42,769 nt of DNA from Acidimicrobiaceae bacterium (GTDB lineage Bacteria; Actinomycetota; Acidimicrobiia; Acidimicrobiales; RAAP-2): assembly GCA_003141095.1 (NCBI GenBank), contig PLKM01000061.1:1-42769 (forward strand), in the 5' to 3' direction. The notes below the pieces were generated by a model. It did no database searches, was not told the DNA's origin, and saw nothing but the letters and a program-made list of their open reading frames with translations. How positions within the stretch are numbered: position 1 is the first letter of the stretch; the number at the start of each line of letters is the position of its first letter. The translations under genes were made by a program, and so were the position numbers. Positions 32,904 to 40,077 of the stretch are shown in pieces.

Positions 32904-34244
32904 GTGAAGACGCGCTCCATTCATGTCTGTCGCGAATGCGGCACGAACTCGCCCCGGTGGGTCGGACGCTGTCCGGGCTGTGGCGAGTGGAACACCCTTG
33001 ACGAGGAGCGTACGAACGCCCGGGTTTCATCGGCTCCGGCGGTAGTGACGAGGTCGCTGCACGAAGTCGGTGAAGGACCCGAGAAGATGACGTCGACGGG
33101 CGTCGGCGAGTTCGATCGCGTGCTCGGGGGCGGCTTCATCGCGGGTTCGACGACGCTGCTGTTCGGCGAACCCGGAGTCGGAAAGTCCACCCTCGCGCTC
33201 ATGGCCCTTCGCCAGCTGGCTCTCGCGGGCGCGCCGGTCCTCCTGATCGCCGCCGAGGAGTCTGCGTCCCAGGTCGCTCAGCGGGCCCGTCGCCTGGGTG
33301 ACGTGCCGTGCGGCTTGGAGGTGGGCGCGACGACGAGTGTCGACGCCGCCGAAGAGTTGCTTCGCGCCCGACGGCCGACGCTGTGCGTCATCGACTCGAT
33401 CTCGGCGATGAGCGATGATTCGCTTTCGAGCGTGGCCGGCTCCGTGTCCCAGGTACGTCACGCCGCCGAGCGTCTCTGCTCGGCCGCGAAATCAACCGGC
33501 ACGTCATTGATGCTCGTTGGTCACGTGACCAAGGACGGTGAGCTCGCAGGGCCGCGCACGCTCGAGCATCTCGTTGACACGGTCATCCGCATTGAGGGCG
33601 ATCGCTACGGGACGCTTCGCTTCATCCGGGCGCTGAAGCACCGCTTCGGTCCCACGGGCGAGGTTGGACTGCTCGAGATGGTCAACGAGGGCCTTCGCGA
33701 GCTCCCCGACGTCGCCTTCGCCCTTCGCGGCCCCCAGCTCGATGTCCCCGGCGTGGTCTTTGCCGTCACCAACGACGGTTCCAGGTCCCTGCTGGTTGAA
33801 GTGCAGGCCCTCGTGGCTTCGAGCTCGGGATCGCCACGACGCGTCGCTCACCAGGTTTCGTCCCAGCGGCTCGCACTTCTGCTGGCCGTTCTAGAGGCGC
33901 GATGCAACATTGACACCAGCGCCGCCGACGTTTTCGCCGCGACCGCCGGGGGGCTACCCGCGAACGAGCCGGGCGTCGACGTTGCCCTGGCGCTGGCGGT
34001 GGCGTCAGCGGCGTTGAACTTCGCGGTTCCGAGGAGCCTGGCGGCGATGGGCGAAGTGGGCCTCGCCGGCGAGCTTCGAGGCGTCGCCGGACTCACTCGT
34101 CGGGTTCGAGAGGCCCAACGTCTTGGCGCCACGGCGGTGATTGTTCCCGCGCAGGGTGAGCTCGAAGAGGTACCCGGCGTGCGCGTGTTCCGGTGCCATT
34201 CCTTGGCTGAAGCCATAGAAGTGGCGCGGCGCGACACGTTGTGA
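32904..34244 (+). CDS. radA: DNA repair protein RadA (Sms)
   Basis: RecA-like branch-migration helicase in recombination repair. 446 residues. The N-terminal zinc finger is CRECGTNSPRWVGRCPGCGEW (two CxxC, about 9-29, with one extra residue counted), Walker A is GEPGVGKSTLALM near 89, and the RadA-specific motif reads KHRFGPTGEVG near 245, with His in place of the usual Asn of KNRFG. The C-terminal Lon-like domain has the DVALALAVASAALN and GEVGLAGELRGV patterns. GTG start, predicted leaderless. In many actinobacteria disA follows radA; here carD follows. Confidence 0.95.
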   Translation: MKTRSIHVCRECGTNSPRWVGRCPGCGEWNTLDEERTNARVSSAPAVVTRSLHEVGEGPEKMTSTGVGEFDRVLGGGFIAGSTTLLFGEPGVGKSTLALMALRQLALAGAPVLLIAAEESASQVAQRARRLGDVPCGLEVGATTSVDAAEELLRARRPTLCVIDSISAMSDDSLSSVAGSVSQVRHAAERLCSAAKSTGTSLMLVGHVTKDGELAGPRTLEHLVDTVIRIEGDRYGTLRFIRALKHRFGPTGEVGLLEMVNEGLRELPDVAFALRGPQLDVPGVVFAVTNDGSRSLLVEVQALVASSSGSPRRVAHQVSSQRLALLLAVLEARCNIDTSAADVFAATAGGLPANEPGVDVALALAVASAALNFAVPRSLAAMGEVGLAGELRGVAGLTRRVREAQRLGATAVIVPAQGELEEVPGVRVFRCHSLAEAIEVARRDTL

Positions 34245-34255
34245 ACAAAGTGCGG

Positions 34256-34291
34256 TAGAATTACTAATCCCCCTAACGCCCCATTTGGGCG
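34256..34291 (+). promoter_or_regulatory. carD promoter -10 and leader hairpin
   Basis: TAGAAT at 34256-34261 is a good -10 without a convincing -35, 12 bases after radA. Downstream, CGCCC-CATTT-GGGCG (34277-34291) forms a 5-pair hairpin followed by GAGTTTCTTT. The hairpin would lie in the carD leader and may limit read-through or act as an attenuator. Confidence 0.4.
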
Positions 34292-34317
34292 GAGTTTCTT
34301 TGAGGAGAACCTGATTT

Positions 34318-34806
34318 ATGACCTCTCGTAAGTACAAAAAGGGAGATCGTCTCGTCTACCCCCATCATGGTGCCTGCACCGTGGAGAAGATCGAGAAGAT
34401 GACCGCCTTCGATGTGAAGCAGGACTACCTCAAGTTGAAGGTGGCCTACACGGACCTCGTCCTGATGGTTCCAGTCGCCAACGCCGAGTCGGTGGGTCTT
34501 CGTGACGTCATCAATGACGAAGAGGTCGAGGAAGTCTTCGCCGTGCTGCGAAAGAAGGAAGCGCGCATGCCCACCAACTGGTCGCGCCGCTTCAAGAACC
34601 ACTCCGAGAAGCTCCGTTCGGGCGACATCTACCAAGTCGCCGAAGTGGTCCGCAACCTTTCGATCCGCGACAAGGACAAGGGTCTCTCCGCGGGCGAGAA
34701 GCGCATGCTGACGCGCGCTCGCCAAATTCTCGTGTCCGAGTTGACCTTCGCGCTGAACGTCGACACTGAAGCGGCTGAAGAAAAGCTCGCCTCGGTTCTT
34801 CCGTAG
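34318..34806 (+). CDS. carD: CarD-family RNA polymerase-binding regulator
   Basis: Stabilises RNA polymerase open complexes, notably at rRNA promoters. 162 residues: an N-terminal RNAP-interaction Tudor-like domain (1-about 55, KKGDRLVYPHHGACTVEKIE) and a helical DNA-binding domain containing MPTNWSRRFKNHSEKLRSGD, whose Trp88 matches the Trp that wedges next to the -10 in mycobacterial CarD. The ATG is preceded by TGAGGAG. It is followed at 2 bases by ispD, as in M. tuberculosis, so isoprenoid genes share its transcript. Confidence 0.96.
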   Translation: MTSRKYKKGDRLVYPHHGACTVEKIEKMTAFDVKQDYLKLKVAYTDLVLMVPVANAESVGLRDVINDEEVEEVFAVLRKKEARMPTNWSRRFKNHSEKLRSGDIYQVAEVVRNLSIRDKDKGLSAGEKRMLTRARQILVSELTFALNVDTEAAEEKLASVLP

Positions 34807-34808
34807 TC

Positions 34809-35453
34809 ATGTCCGTGGCCGCCATTGTCGTGGCCGGCGGCCAGGGAGTTCGTTTCGGCGGACCGAAGCAGTTCGCCCACATCGAGGACGAATCGGTCGC
34901 CACGCGCAGCGTTCGAGTCGCTAGGTCGGTCGCGTCGCGCGTCATCCTCGTGGTTCCAGAGGGTTACCTCGGCAACGGCGAAGGCGCCGATGCCGTCGTA
35001 ACCGGTGGTGCCAATCGCGCCGCGTCAGTCCGCGCCGGACTGGTTGAATGTGCCGACGCCGACATTGTGGTCGTGCACGATGCGGCCCGTCCCCTCGCAA
35101 CGGCCGCGCTCTTTCACGCCGTTGTCGACGCCGTTGTCGATGGCACCGACGGCGCTATCCCCGGGCTCGCCATCACCGACACGGTAAAACGCGTCGAACG
35201 AAGCGCCGCGGAGGCCGTGGTGTTGGAGACGGTGCCGCGCGGCGATCTGGTGACCGTGCAAACTCCTCAGGCATTTCGCCGCGACGTCCTGGTGCGCTCG
35301 CATGCGACGTCGCATGACGCCACCGATGACGCCGCACTCGTTGAGGCGCTCGGCGGACGAGTAGTGGTTGTCGCCGGTGAGATCGACAATATTAAGATCA
35401 CCCGACTTGACGATCTCGAGAGGGTCGCATCGTTCGTGAGGAGTGGTCAGTGA
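34809..35453 (+). CDS. ispD: 2-C-methyl-D-erythritol 4-phosphate cytidylyltransferase
   Basis: MEP pathway enzyme that activates methylerythritol phosphate with CTP. 214 residues, shorter than most (about 230). AAIVVAGGQGVRFGGPKQFA is the CTP loop, VVHDAARPLA and the LETVPRGDLVTVQTPQAFRR segment carry substrate residues, and DDAALVEALGG with GEIDNIKITRLDDL closes the family pattern. ATG start 2 bases after carD; GTGA overlap with ispF. Confidence 0.94.
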   Translation: MSVAAIVVAGGQGVRFGGPKQFAHIEDESVATRSVRVARSVASRVILVVPEGYLGNGEGADAVVTGGANRAASVRAGLVECADADIVVVHDAARPLATAALFHAVVDAVVDGTDGAIPGLAITDTVKRVERSAAEAVVLETVPRGDLVTVQTPQAFRRDVLVRSHATSHDATDDAALVEALGGRVVVVAGEIDNIKITRLDDLERVASFVRSGQ

Positions 35454-35923
35454 GAATCGGTCATGGCATTGACGTCCATCGGACCAGCCACGAAGTAACC
35501 CGTGAACTCTGGCTGGGTCTGGTATTGATCCCCGACGGCCGTGGCCTCGTTGGTCACTCTGATGCGGACGTGGCGACCCACGCGCTCTGCGATGCGCTGT
35601 TGGGCGCAGCGAATCTCGGTGATATTGGCCGCCACTTTCCCGATACTGATCCTGAGTTCGCCGATGCTCCCTCAAGGAAACTCCTTGAGGCCACGCTCGA
35701 TCTCGTCAAGTCCGCCGGTTACGTCGCGATTTCTGCGGATATCACGATCATCGCCGAGCGACCCAAACTGGCTGACTTCATGCCAGCCATGTCCAATGAG
35801 CTTTCGTCTGTTGTCGGCACGGTCGTGTCGGTGAAGGCCACGACCGCCGAGGGACTTGGGTCATTGGGACGCGTCGAAGGCATCGCCGCAACCGCCGTTG
35901 TACTGCTAGAGGAGAAATCATGA
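35450..35923 (+). CDS. ispF: 2-C-methyl-D-erythritol 2,4-cyclodiphosphate synthase
   Basis: MEP pathway enzyme releasing CMP to form the cyclic diphosphate. 157 residues: MRIGHGIDVH (metal Asp and His), GLVGHSDADVATHALCDALLGA (metal His), GDIGRHFPDTDP, and VSVKATTAEGLGSLGR. All expected residues are present. GTG start overlaps ispD; stop overlaps rlmB (ATGA). The cysS gene common at this place in actinobacteria is absent. Confidence 0.96.
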   Translation: MRIGHGIDVHRTSHEVTRELWLGLVLIPDGRGLVGHSDADVATHALCDALLGAANLGDIGRHFPDTDPEFADAPSRKLLEATLDLVKSAGYVAISADITIIAERPKLADFMPAMSNELSSVVGTVVSVKATTAEGLGSLGRVEGIAATAVVLLEEKS

Positions 35924-36789
35924 GCCCGCGTCCCGCACCTCGTCGAGGAGTACCTAAGGGACGTCCGCCGCGTCAAGGGGGTCGCCCCATGATCGGCGGC
36001 CAGGTCGGCGGACCCCGTCGCGCCCCTAGTCGTGAGAAGGAAGGGCTCGGCGGCGAGCAAGTTGAGGGACGCCACGCAGTTCTGGAGCTTCTGAAGGCTC
36101 GTCGTCGCTCGATTCAAAAGATTTACGTCGCCGAGGCGCAAGACCCCTCGGACATCCTGGACGCGATTGAACTTGAGGCACAGCGCCAGCGCGTTCCCGT
36201 CCAAGTCATCTCGATGGCCCGTCTGGACCGCGAGGCCCGCACGGAAGGGCACCAAGGCGTTATGGCTATTGCGGCCCGCCTTGAAACTGTGAGTCTTGAA
36301 TCGTTGCTTCAGAAGAAGCACCCTTTCCTACTCGTGTGCGACGGGGTCACGGATCCCCGCAACCTCGGCGCGATGTTGCGCAGTGCCGACGGCGCGGGCG
36401 TGACGGGGGTCGTGGTGCCACGTCACCGCTCTGCTCGAATCTCACCAACGGTCACAAAGACGGCTGCGGGGGCCATTGAGTACCTGACGTTCTGTGACGT
36501 AGGCGGAGTTCCCGCCGCGATCGACCAGTTGAATAAAGCTGGTGTTCTGACCGTGGGGCTCGCGGGGGAATCCAAGGACTCCCTCTACGACCTTGATCTC
36601 GGTTCGGTCCCCGTTGCACTCATAGTTGGTGGAGAAGAGAAGGGCCTGTCCACGTTGACGCGCAAGCGTTGCGCCGCAGTCGTTTCGATTCCGCAACTCG
36701 GCAAGATCAGTTCGCTGAACGCTGGCGTCGCTGTGTCGGTTGCCGCTTTCGAAGTTGCACGTCAGCGCAGTCTGCACTCCGGTAATTAA
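35920..36789 (+). CDS. rlmB: SpoU/TrmH-family 23S rRNA 2'-O-methyltransferase (RlmB-like)
   Basis: SAM-dependent RNA ribose methyltransferase. 289 residues. A basic Pro/Gly/Arg-rich tail (1-45) is followed by the substrate-binding domain GEQVEGRHAVLELLKARRR (about 45-125), then the knotted SPOUT domain with DGVTDPRNLGAMLRSADGAG, ALIVGGEEKGL and IPQLGKISSLNAGVAVSVAA. The target site (G2251 in E. coli) is inferred from family only. The ATG overlaps ispF. It ends the carD-ispD-ispF-rlmB operon. Confidence 0.92.
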   Translation: MSPRPAPRRGVPKGRPPRQGGRPMIGGQVGGPRRAPSREKEGLGGEQVEGRHAVLELLKARRRSIQKIYVAEAQDPSDILDAIELEAQRQRVPVQVISMARLDREARTEGHQGVMAIAARLETVSLESLLQKKHPFLLVCDGVTDPRNLGAMLRSADGAGVTGVVVPRHRSARISPTVTKTAAGAIEYLTFCDVGGVPAAIDQLNKAGVLTVGLAGESKDSLYDLDLGSVPVALIVGGEEKGLSTLTRKRCAAVVSIPQLGKISSLNAGVAVSVAAFEVARQRSLHSGN

Positions 36790-36944
36790 TTTCGATTGAC
36801 ATTTTCGTGCGACCGATGTGGTTATGATTCGCTTTGATATTGAATCGTCTTCCGCCCGTGGCACGAAAGCTAAACGCGGTTTTGGAGAAGTTGTAAGTAC
36901 GGCTGTTTGCCCAGACGCACATTCCTCTATACAAAGGAACGTTA
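36790..36944 (+). other. AT-richer leader of the InlB-repeat protein gene
   Basis: 155 bases, visibly richer in A and T than the flanks. It holds TTGACA (36796-36801) and TATGAT (36823-36828), but 21 bases apart, too far for a normal sigma-70 pair, a small inverted repeat GATTC/GAATC around 36826-36846, and AAAGGAA 6 bases before the next ATG. The rest, up to about 100 bases of possible leader RNA, matches no riboswitch I could confirm. Confidence 0.4.
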
Positions 36945-38348
36945 ATGCGTCATTGGTTAAGCGCTGCTGCGCGTCATTTCACGACCGTGCTTCTAGTTTC
37001 CCTCATCGTCGGTTTGTCACTTCCAACTGCAGCGTTTGCGGTCAACGCGTTTCATCCCGTCACTTTTCTTGAGAACGACAGTCCGTCAGACCCAGTGAGC
37101 ACGTTTCAGACGCTCAATTCGCCAGCGAATCTGACACCTTTCTCATCGCTTAGCCCAGCGTTCAGTAACACTGGATATGTTTTTGAAGATTGGAATACCG
37201 CGGAGAACGGCGGTGGAACCTCCTATGCAAATGGTGCCCTGTATTCATTCGCCAGTGACCTCACGCTCTACGCCCAGTGGACGGTGAATTCCGGCTTGGT
37301 CACGTTCTCCTCAAACGGCGGGACCGGATCCATCTCATCGCTCTCTGGCGCAGTTGGTTCCTCAGTCACTTTGCCCGGTGGGAGTTCACTGAGTTACGCC
37401 AACAACATCTTCAACGACTGGAATACAACTGCTAGTGGCAGCGGCACGTCCTACAGCTCTGGGGCGAGTTTCGTGCTCAGTAGTGCGCCAACGCTCTACG
37501 CTCAGTGGACGTCCAATGGAACAACCCCCTCACCCTCGGGTTCAAATTATGTCATCACGCCGAACGACGGCAGCGGAGTTGGCTCCCTGAGCCCCATTTC
37601 GCTTCCCGCTGGTGCGTCAGTTCAGTTACCTTCGAGCGCGGGACTTTCCAAATTGGGTTACACGTTTAGCGGCTGGTACACCGCGGCCACGGGTGGAATA
37701 TTTCTAGGACTGGGCGGCGCTTCGTTTGTGCCGACCTCGTCAGTGCAGATATTTGCGCAGTGGACGGCGAATCCCGTCGTCACCGTTCGATTTTCTTCTA
37801 ACCATGGCGCAGGATCAATTGTTGCGGTGAATGGTCTAGAGGGGTCCACCGTCGTGCTTCCAGCTGCGAGCAAATTGACGTACGCCGGTTACACCTTCGC
37901 CGGCTGGAACACGTTTTCAGATGCGGGCGGCACCTCGTACGCCAATGGAGCAAAGATCATTCTGAGTGACTCGATGACCCTGTACGCGCAGTGGTCTGCG
38001 CGCCAACTCGGCAAGGGCCAGTCTCTCTTGATCGGGGCCATCGGGCCATTTGCGAGTGGTTCGACCCAGCTATCAAATACGTTGAAGGATCAGGTTCGAA
38101 AGATTGCTCTTGCGATGAAATCGAAGGGCTACGTCTCGGCGTCCCTTTACGGCTACGCCACGGGCAGTGGGTCACCAGCGCTCAACTTGACGTTGAGCGC
38201 CAAGCGCGCGATTGCTGTCGTCTTCTACTTGCGACAACAACTCGCCGAGGTGCACACGAAGAGTGTCACCATGAGGTCTGCCGGAGAGGGCGCCATCAAG
38301 GGCTCGACGATCGCAATGTTCCGTCGCGTCGAGATTTTTGTGAAATAG
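36945..38348 (+). CDS. Secreted InlB B-repeat protein with C-terminal OmpA-like domain
   Basis: 467 residues. A clear signal peptide (1-about 32) has positive residues, then FTTVLLVSLIVGLSLPTAAFA. Four Listeria-Bacteroides/InlB B-type repeats follow; they end in LYAQW, LYAQW, IFAQW and LYAQW near residues 110, 186, 270 and 348 and contain GYTFSGW or GYTFAGWNT cores. The last about 95 residues resemble an OmpA/MotB peptidoglycan-binding domain (VSASLYGYATGSG, LNLTLSAKRAIAVVFYLRQQL, FRRVEIFVK). There is no sortase motif or second membrane segment, so the OmpA-like part probably holds it to the wall. It is Ser/Thr/Gly-rich, with more A/T codons than its neighbours; it may be acquired. Function likely adhesion, uncertain. 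Confidence 0.85.
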   Translation: MRHWLSAAARHFTTVLLVSLIVGLSLPTAAFAVNAFHPVTFLENDSPSDPVSTFQTLNSPANLTPFSSLSPAFSNTGYVFEDWNTAENGGGTSYANGALYSFASDLTLYAQWTVNSGLVTFSSNGGTGSISSLSGAVGSSVTLPGGSSLSYANNIFNDWNTTASGSGTSYSSGASFVLSSAPTLYAQWTSNGTTPSPSGSNYVITPNDGSGVGSLSPISLPAGASVQLPSSAGLSKLGYTFSGWYTAATGGIFLGLGGASFVPTSSVQIFAQWTANPVVTVRFSSNHGAGSIVAVNGLEGSTVVLPAASKLTYAGYTFAGWNTFSDAGGTSYANGAKIILSDSMTLYAQWSARQLGKGQSLLIGAIGPFASGSTQLSNTLKDQVRKIALAMKSKGYVSASLYGYATGSGSPALNLTLSAKRAIAVVFYLRQQLAEVHTKSVTMRSAGEGAIKGSTIAMFRRVEIFVK

Positions 38349-38479
38349 GACCCTGGGGCTCCGCTTGTCCGAGGACCAGCGCAACTGCCCCAAGGGATCC
38401 GGCGATACACGCTTCGAGCCCGTGAACCCTTTGAAGGAGCGAGGTAAATCGGTTCGCGGGCTCAAAATTTCGCGCTGGG

Positions 38480-38553
38480 TGCCGGTGGAGGGATTCGAAC
38501 CCCCGACCTGACGATTACAAATCGCCTGCGCTACCAGACTGCGCCACACCGGC
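38480..38553 (-). tRNA. tRNA-Thr (anticodon TGT), CCA not encoded
   Basis: Read on the minus strand: acceptor GCCGGTG/CACCGGC, D arm GCGC-AGTCTGGTA-GCGC, anticodon stem GGCGA/TCGTC with loop TTTGTAA (anticodon TGT), T arm GGGGG-TTCGAAT-CCCTC, discriminator A. The next bases are CCC, so CCA must be added after transcription, unlike the tRNA-Thr at 13721. Confidence 0.95.
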
Positions 38554-38592
38554 TCGGAAATATCTAGGTTAGTGAATGTTGACGCATCGCTC

Positions 38593-38598
38593 TAGAGT
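38593..38598 (+). promoter_or_regulatory. Leaderless -10 element (TAGAGT) of the LytR_C gene
   Basis: TAGAGT ends 7 bases before ATG 38606 with no ribosome binding site, which favours this ATG over an upstream in-frame start at 38576. Confidence 0.5.
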
Positions 38599-38605
38599 TG
38601 GTGCA

Positions 38606-39115
38606 ATGAGTGAAGCGTCACACCCCCAGCACGAGTCTCGCAACGACGGATCGCACTACCAGCCATCGTTGCTGGTGGTTCTGATAATCCTGGCTCTTTT
38701 TGTGGCGGCAACCTTTGCGATGCTCAAATCGACGAATGTTTCAACCCAAGGCGTCGCTACGTCGTCGAGCACCACGACGTCGAGTCCGTCGTCGACGGTA
38801 GCGACCGTGGTCACTAAATCGAAGGTTCGCGTGCAAGTCGCCAACGGCACTGGCACGACGGGGCTCGCACGCACTTACACCCAGCAGTTGCAGACTCTTG
38901 GTTGGGACACTCTTCCGGAAATGAACGGACCGAAGGTCGCCGCGACGATTATCTATTACAACCCCGACTCCTTGAAGGCGGCGCAGGAGTTGGCCAGCGA
39001 GATCAAAGTTAGTAATTCGGCGATCAAGCCACTCGACGGACTTAGCCCCGTTGCCGGCGCATCGGGCGATGACGTGATCATCATCCTGGGGCCCGACGTC
39101 GCAATTAAGGGTTAA
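38606..39115 (+). CDS. Membrane-anchored LytR_C-domain protein
   Basis: 169 residues. A short polar N-terminus is followed by one membrane helix (about 21-41, SLLVVLIILALFVAATFAML), a Ser/Thr-rich linker (STTTSSPSSTVATVV), and a LytR_C (LytR/CpsA/Psr C-terminal) domain from about 73: KVRVQVANGTGTTGLARTYT, LQTLGWDT, ATIIYYNPDSLKAAQELASEI, DVIIILGPDVA. The catalytic LCP domain is absent, so it is a standalone LytR_C protein outside the membrane, as found in other actinobacteria; the role is probably cell-wall related but unknown. It ends one base before the convergent gpgS stop. Confidence 0.85.
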   Translation: MSEASHPQHESRNDGSHYQPSLLVVLIILALFVAATFAMLKSTNVSTQGVATSSSTTTSSPSSTVATVVTKSKVRVQVANGTGTTGLARTYTQQLQTLGWDTLPEMNGPKVAATIIYYNPDSLKAAQELASEIKVSNSAIKPLDGLSPVAGASGDDVIIILGPDVAIKG

Positions 39116-39892
39116 CTACACCTGCGGAGGCAGCGCCACTCTGAAACGAGCCAGCGCGGCTCGAAGCACGTCAACGGCCATGGGACGCAACTCTTCAAGT
39201 GGGCGGTTGCGATGGCGGCGCACGCCAAGATCAACTTGCGCCAGGCTGTGTACGCCGAACTGTCGGGCAATGTCAATCAGGAGAGCGATCTCCACTCCGT
39301 AGGCGGACTCGAGCGTGATCGAGTCAAAGGCGCTGCGTCGGCCGGCGGTTTCTCCGGCCAGCGGTTGGCGAATTTCGCCCAGGCCGGGGTAGAGGAGCGA
39401 AAGAATTGGGCGAGCTGCCAACTCGTTGACTCGTCCGCCGCCGGTGGGCATGTTGTGAAGTGGACGTTCGTAGTAACCCTTCACGAGTTCGATCTCTCTT
39501 CGTTCGAGGAGCGGTTGGACGAGACGGGGAACGAACTCAGCGGTGGTGTTGAAGACATCGGCATCGAGAAACACGACGAGCTCGGACGTGGTCGCCTCCA
39601 GCCCGACGCGCATGGCTTCGCCCTTGCCACCTCGTCCGGGCAACGCGATCACCCGGGCTCCGTGATGGTCCGCGACGGTCGTCGTGTCGTCGTTGGAGTG
39701 GTCGTTGATCACCACGAGTTCGTCGACGAATTCGCTGTGGTGTCGCACCGCGTCCAGTACTGCGCCAATGGTGGCCGCCTCATTCTTCGCGGGAATGATC
39801 ACGGCGATGGATGTTGCTGCCTTCAGCATTGCCACCCGGGCCAGATCAAAATCCTCGAGGTTGAGCGTCCATGGGCCGTCTGAAGTCGTCAC
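39116..39892 (-). CDS. gpgS: Glucosyl-3-phosphoglycerate synthase
   Basis: GT-A glycosyltransferase (GT81) that transfers glucose to 3-phosphoglycerate, the first step to glucosylglycerate and methylglucose lipopolysaccharide. 258 residues: SIAVIIPAKNEAATIGAVLD at the start, VINDHSNDDT, GRGGKGEAMRVGLEAT, LVVFLDADVFN (metal-binding acidic cluster), VKGYYERPLH, GEIRQPLAGETAGRRSAFDS and ESAYGVEIALLID. It is shorter than the mycobacterial enzyme (about 320) because the N-terminus is trimmed. GTG start 7 bases after TAACCT. A general family 2 glycosyltransferase is the fallback. Confidence 0.88.
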   Translation of the reverse strand: MTTSDGPWTLNLEDFDLARVAMLKAATSIAVIIPAKNEAATIGAVLDAVRHHSEFVDELVVINDHSNDDTTTVADHHGARVIALPGRGGKGEAMRVGLEATTSELVVFLDADVFNTTAEFVPRLVQPLLERREIELVKGYYERPLHNMPTGGGRVNELAARPILSLLYPGLGEIRQPLAGETAGRRSAFDSITLESAYGVEIALLIDIARQFGVHSLAQVDLGVRRHRNRPLEELRPMAVDVLRAALARFRVALPPQV

Positions 39893-39899
39893 GCGTTAG

Positions 39900-39905
39900 A
39901 GGTTA
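39900..39905 (-). promoter_or_regulatory. Leaderless -10 element (TAACCT) of gpgS
   Basis: Minus-strand TAACCT ends 7 bases before the gpgS GTG; same hexamer as at tilS. No ribosome binding site. Confidence 0.5.
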
Positions 39906-39929
39906 GGGCGAAGTCTCGTGAATTCCCAC

Positions 39930-39958
39930 TTGACAAAGTGTCGTGGAGCCGACAGAAT
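39930..39958 (+). promoter_or_regulatory. Promoter of the SAM-riboswitch/thrC transcript
   Basis: TTGACA (39930-39935), 17 bases, then CAGAAT (39953-39958). Initiation near 39964 would put the RNA 5' end right at the first riboswitch stem. Confidence 0.65.
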
Positions 39959-39965
39959 TGAGGGG

Positions 39966-40067
39966 TCATCAAGAGCGACTGAGGGGCGGGCCCGCAGAAG
40001 TCGCGACAACCAGTGTGATACGTGAGCTACCCGCTCATCACACCAGGTGCCAAAGCCCGAACGATGA
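39966..40067 (+). promoter_or_regulatory. SAM-I (S-box) riboswitch
   Basis: All parts of a SAM-I aptamer can be drawn. P1 pairs TCATC (39966-39970) with GATGA (40063-40067). AAGAG follows the first strand. P2 pairs GCGACT with AGTCGC and holds a kink-turn-like CTGA/AGAA and the inner stem GCGGG/CCCGC. GACAACC leads into P3, GTGTGAT (40013-40019) with ATCACAC (40037-40043). Then comes AGGTGCCAAAGCCCG. The ribosome binding site GGGAG begins only 4 bases after P1, so SAM binding most likely blocks translation rather than ending transcription; no terminator is visible. Confidence 0.9.
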
Positions 40068-40077
40068 AAAGGGAGTT

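Noticed and set aside
36796..36828. Standard sigma-70 promoter
   Set aside because: TTGACA and TATGAT are 21 bases apart, beyond the usual 16-19.
36840..36925. c-di-GMP (GEMM) riboswitch
   Set aside because: GAAAGCTAAACGCGG and GGCTGTTTGCC recall parts of it, but the first stem with AAACC and the tetraloop docking could not be found.
38351..38396. Terminator after the InlB-repeat gene
   Set aside because: GGGGC/GCCCC can pair across about 30 bases, but the stem is interrupted and there is no T-run.
39966..40067. SAM-IV instead of SAM-I riboswitch
   Set aside because: SAM-IV is common in actinobacteria, but the AAGAG, the P2 kink-turn and the AGGTGCCAAAG order fit SAM-I.
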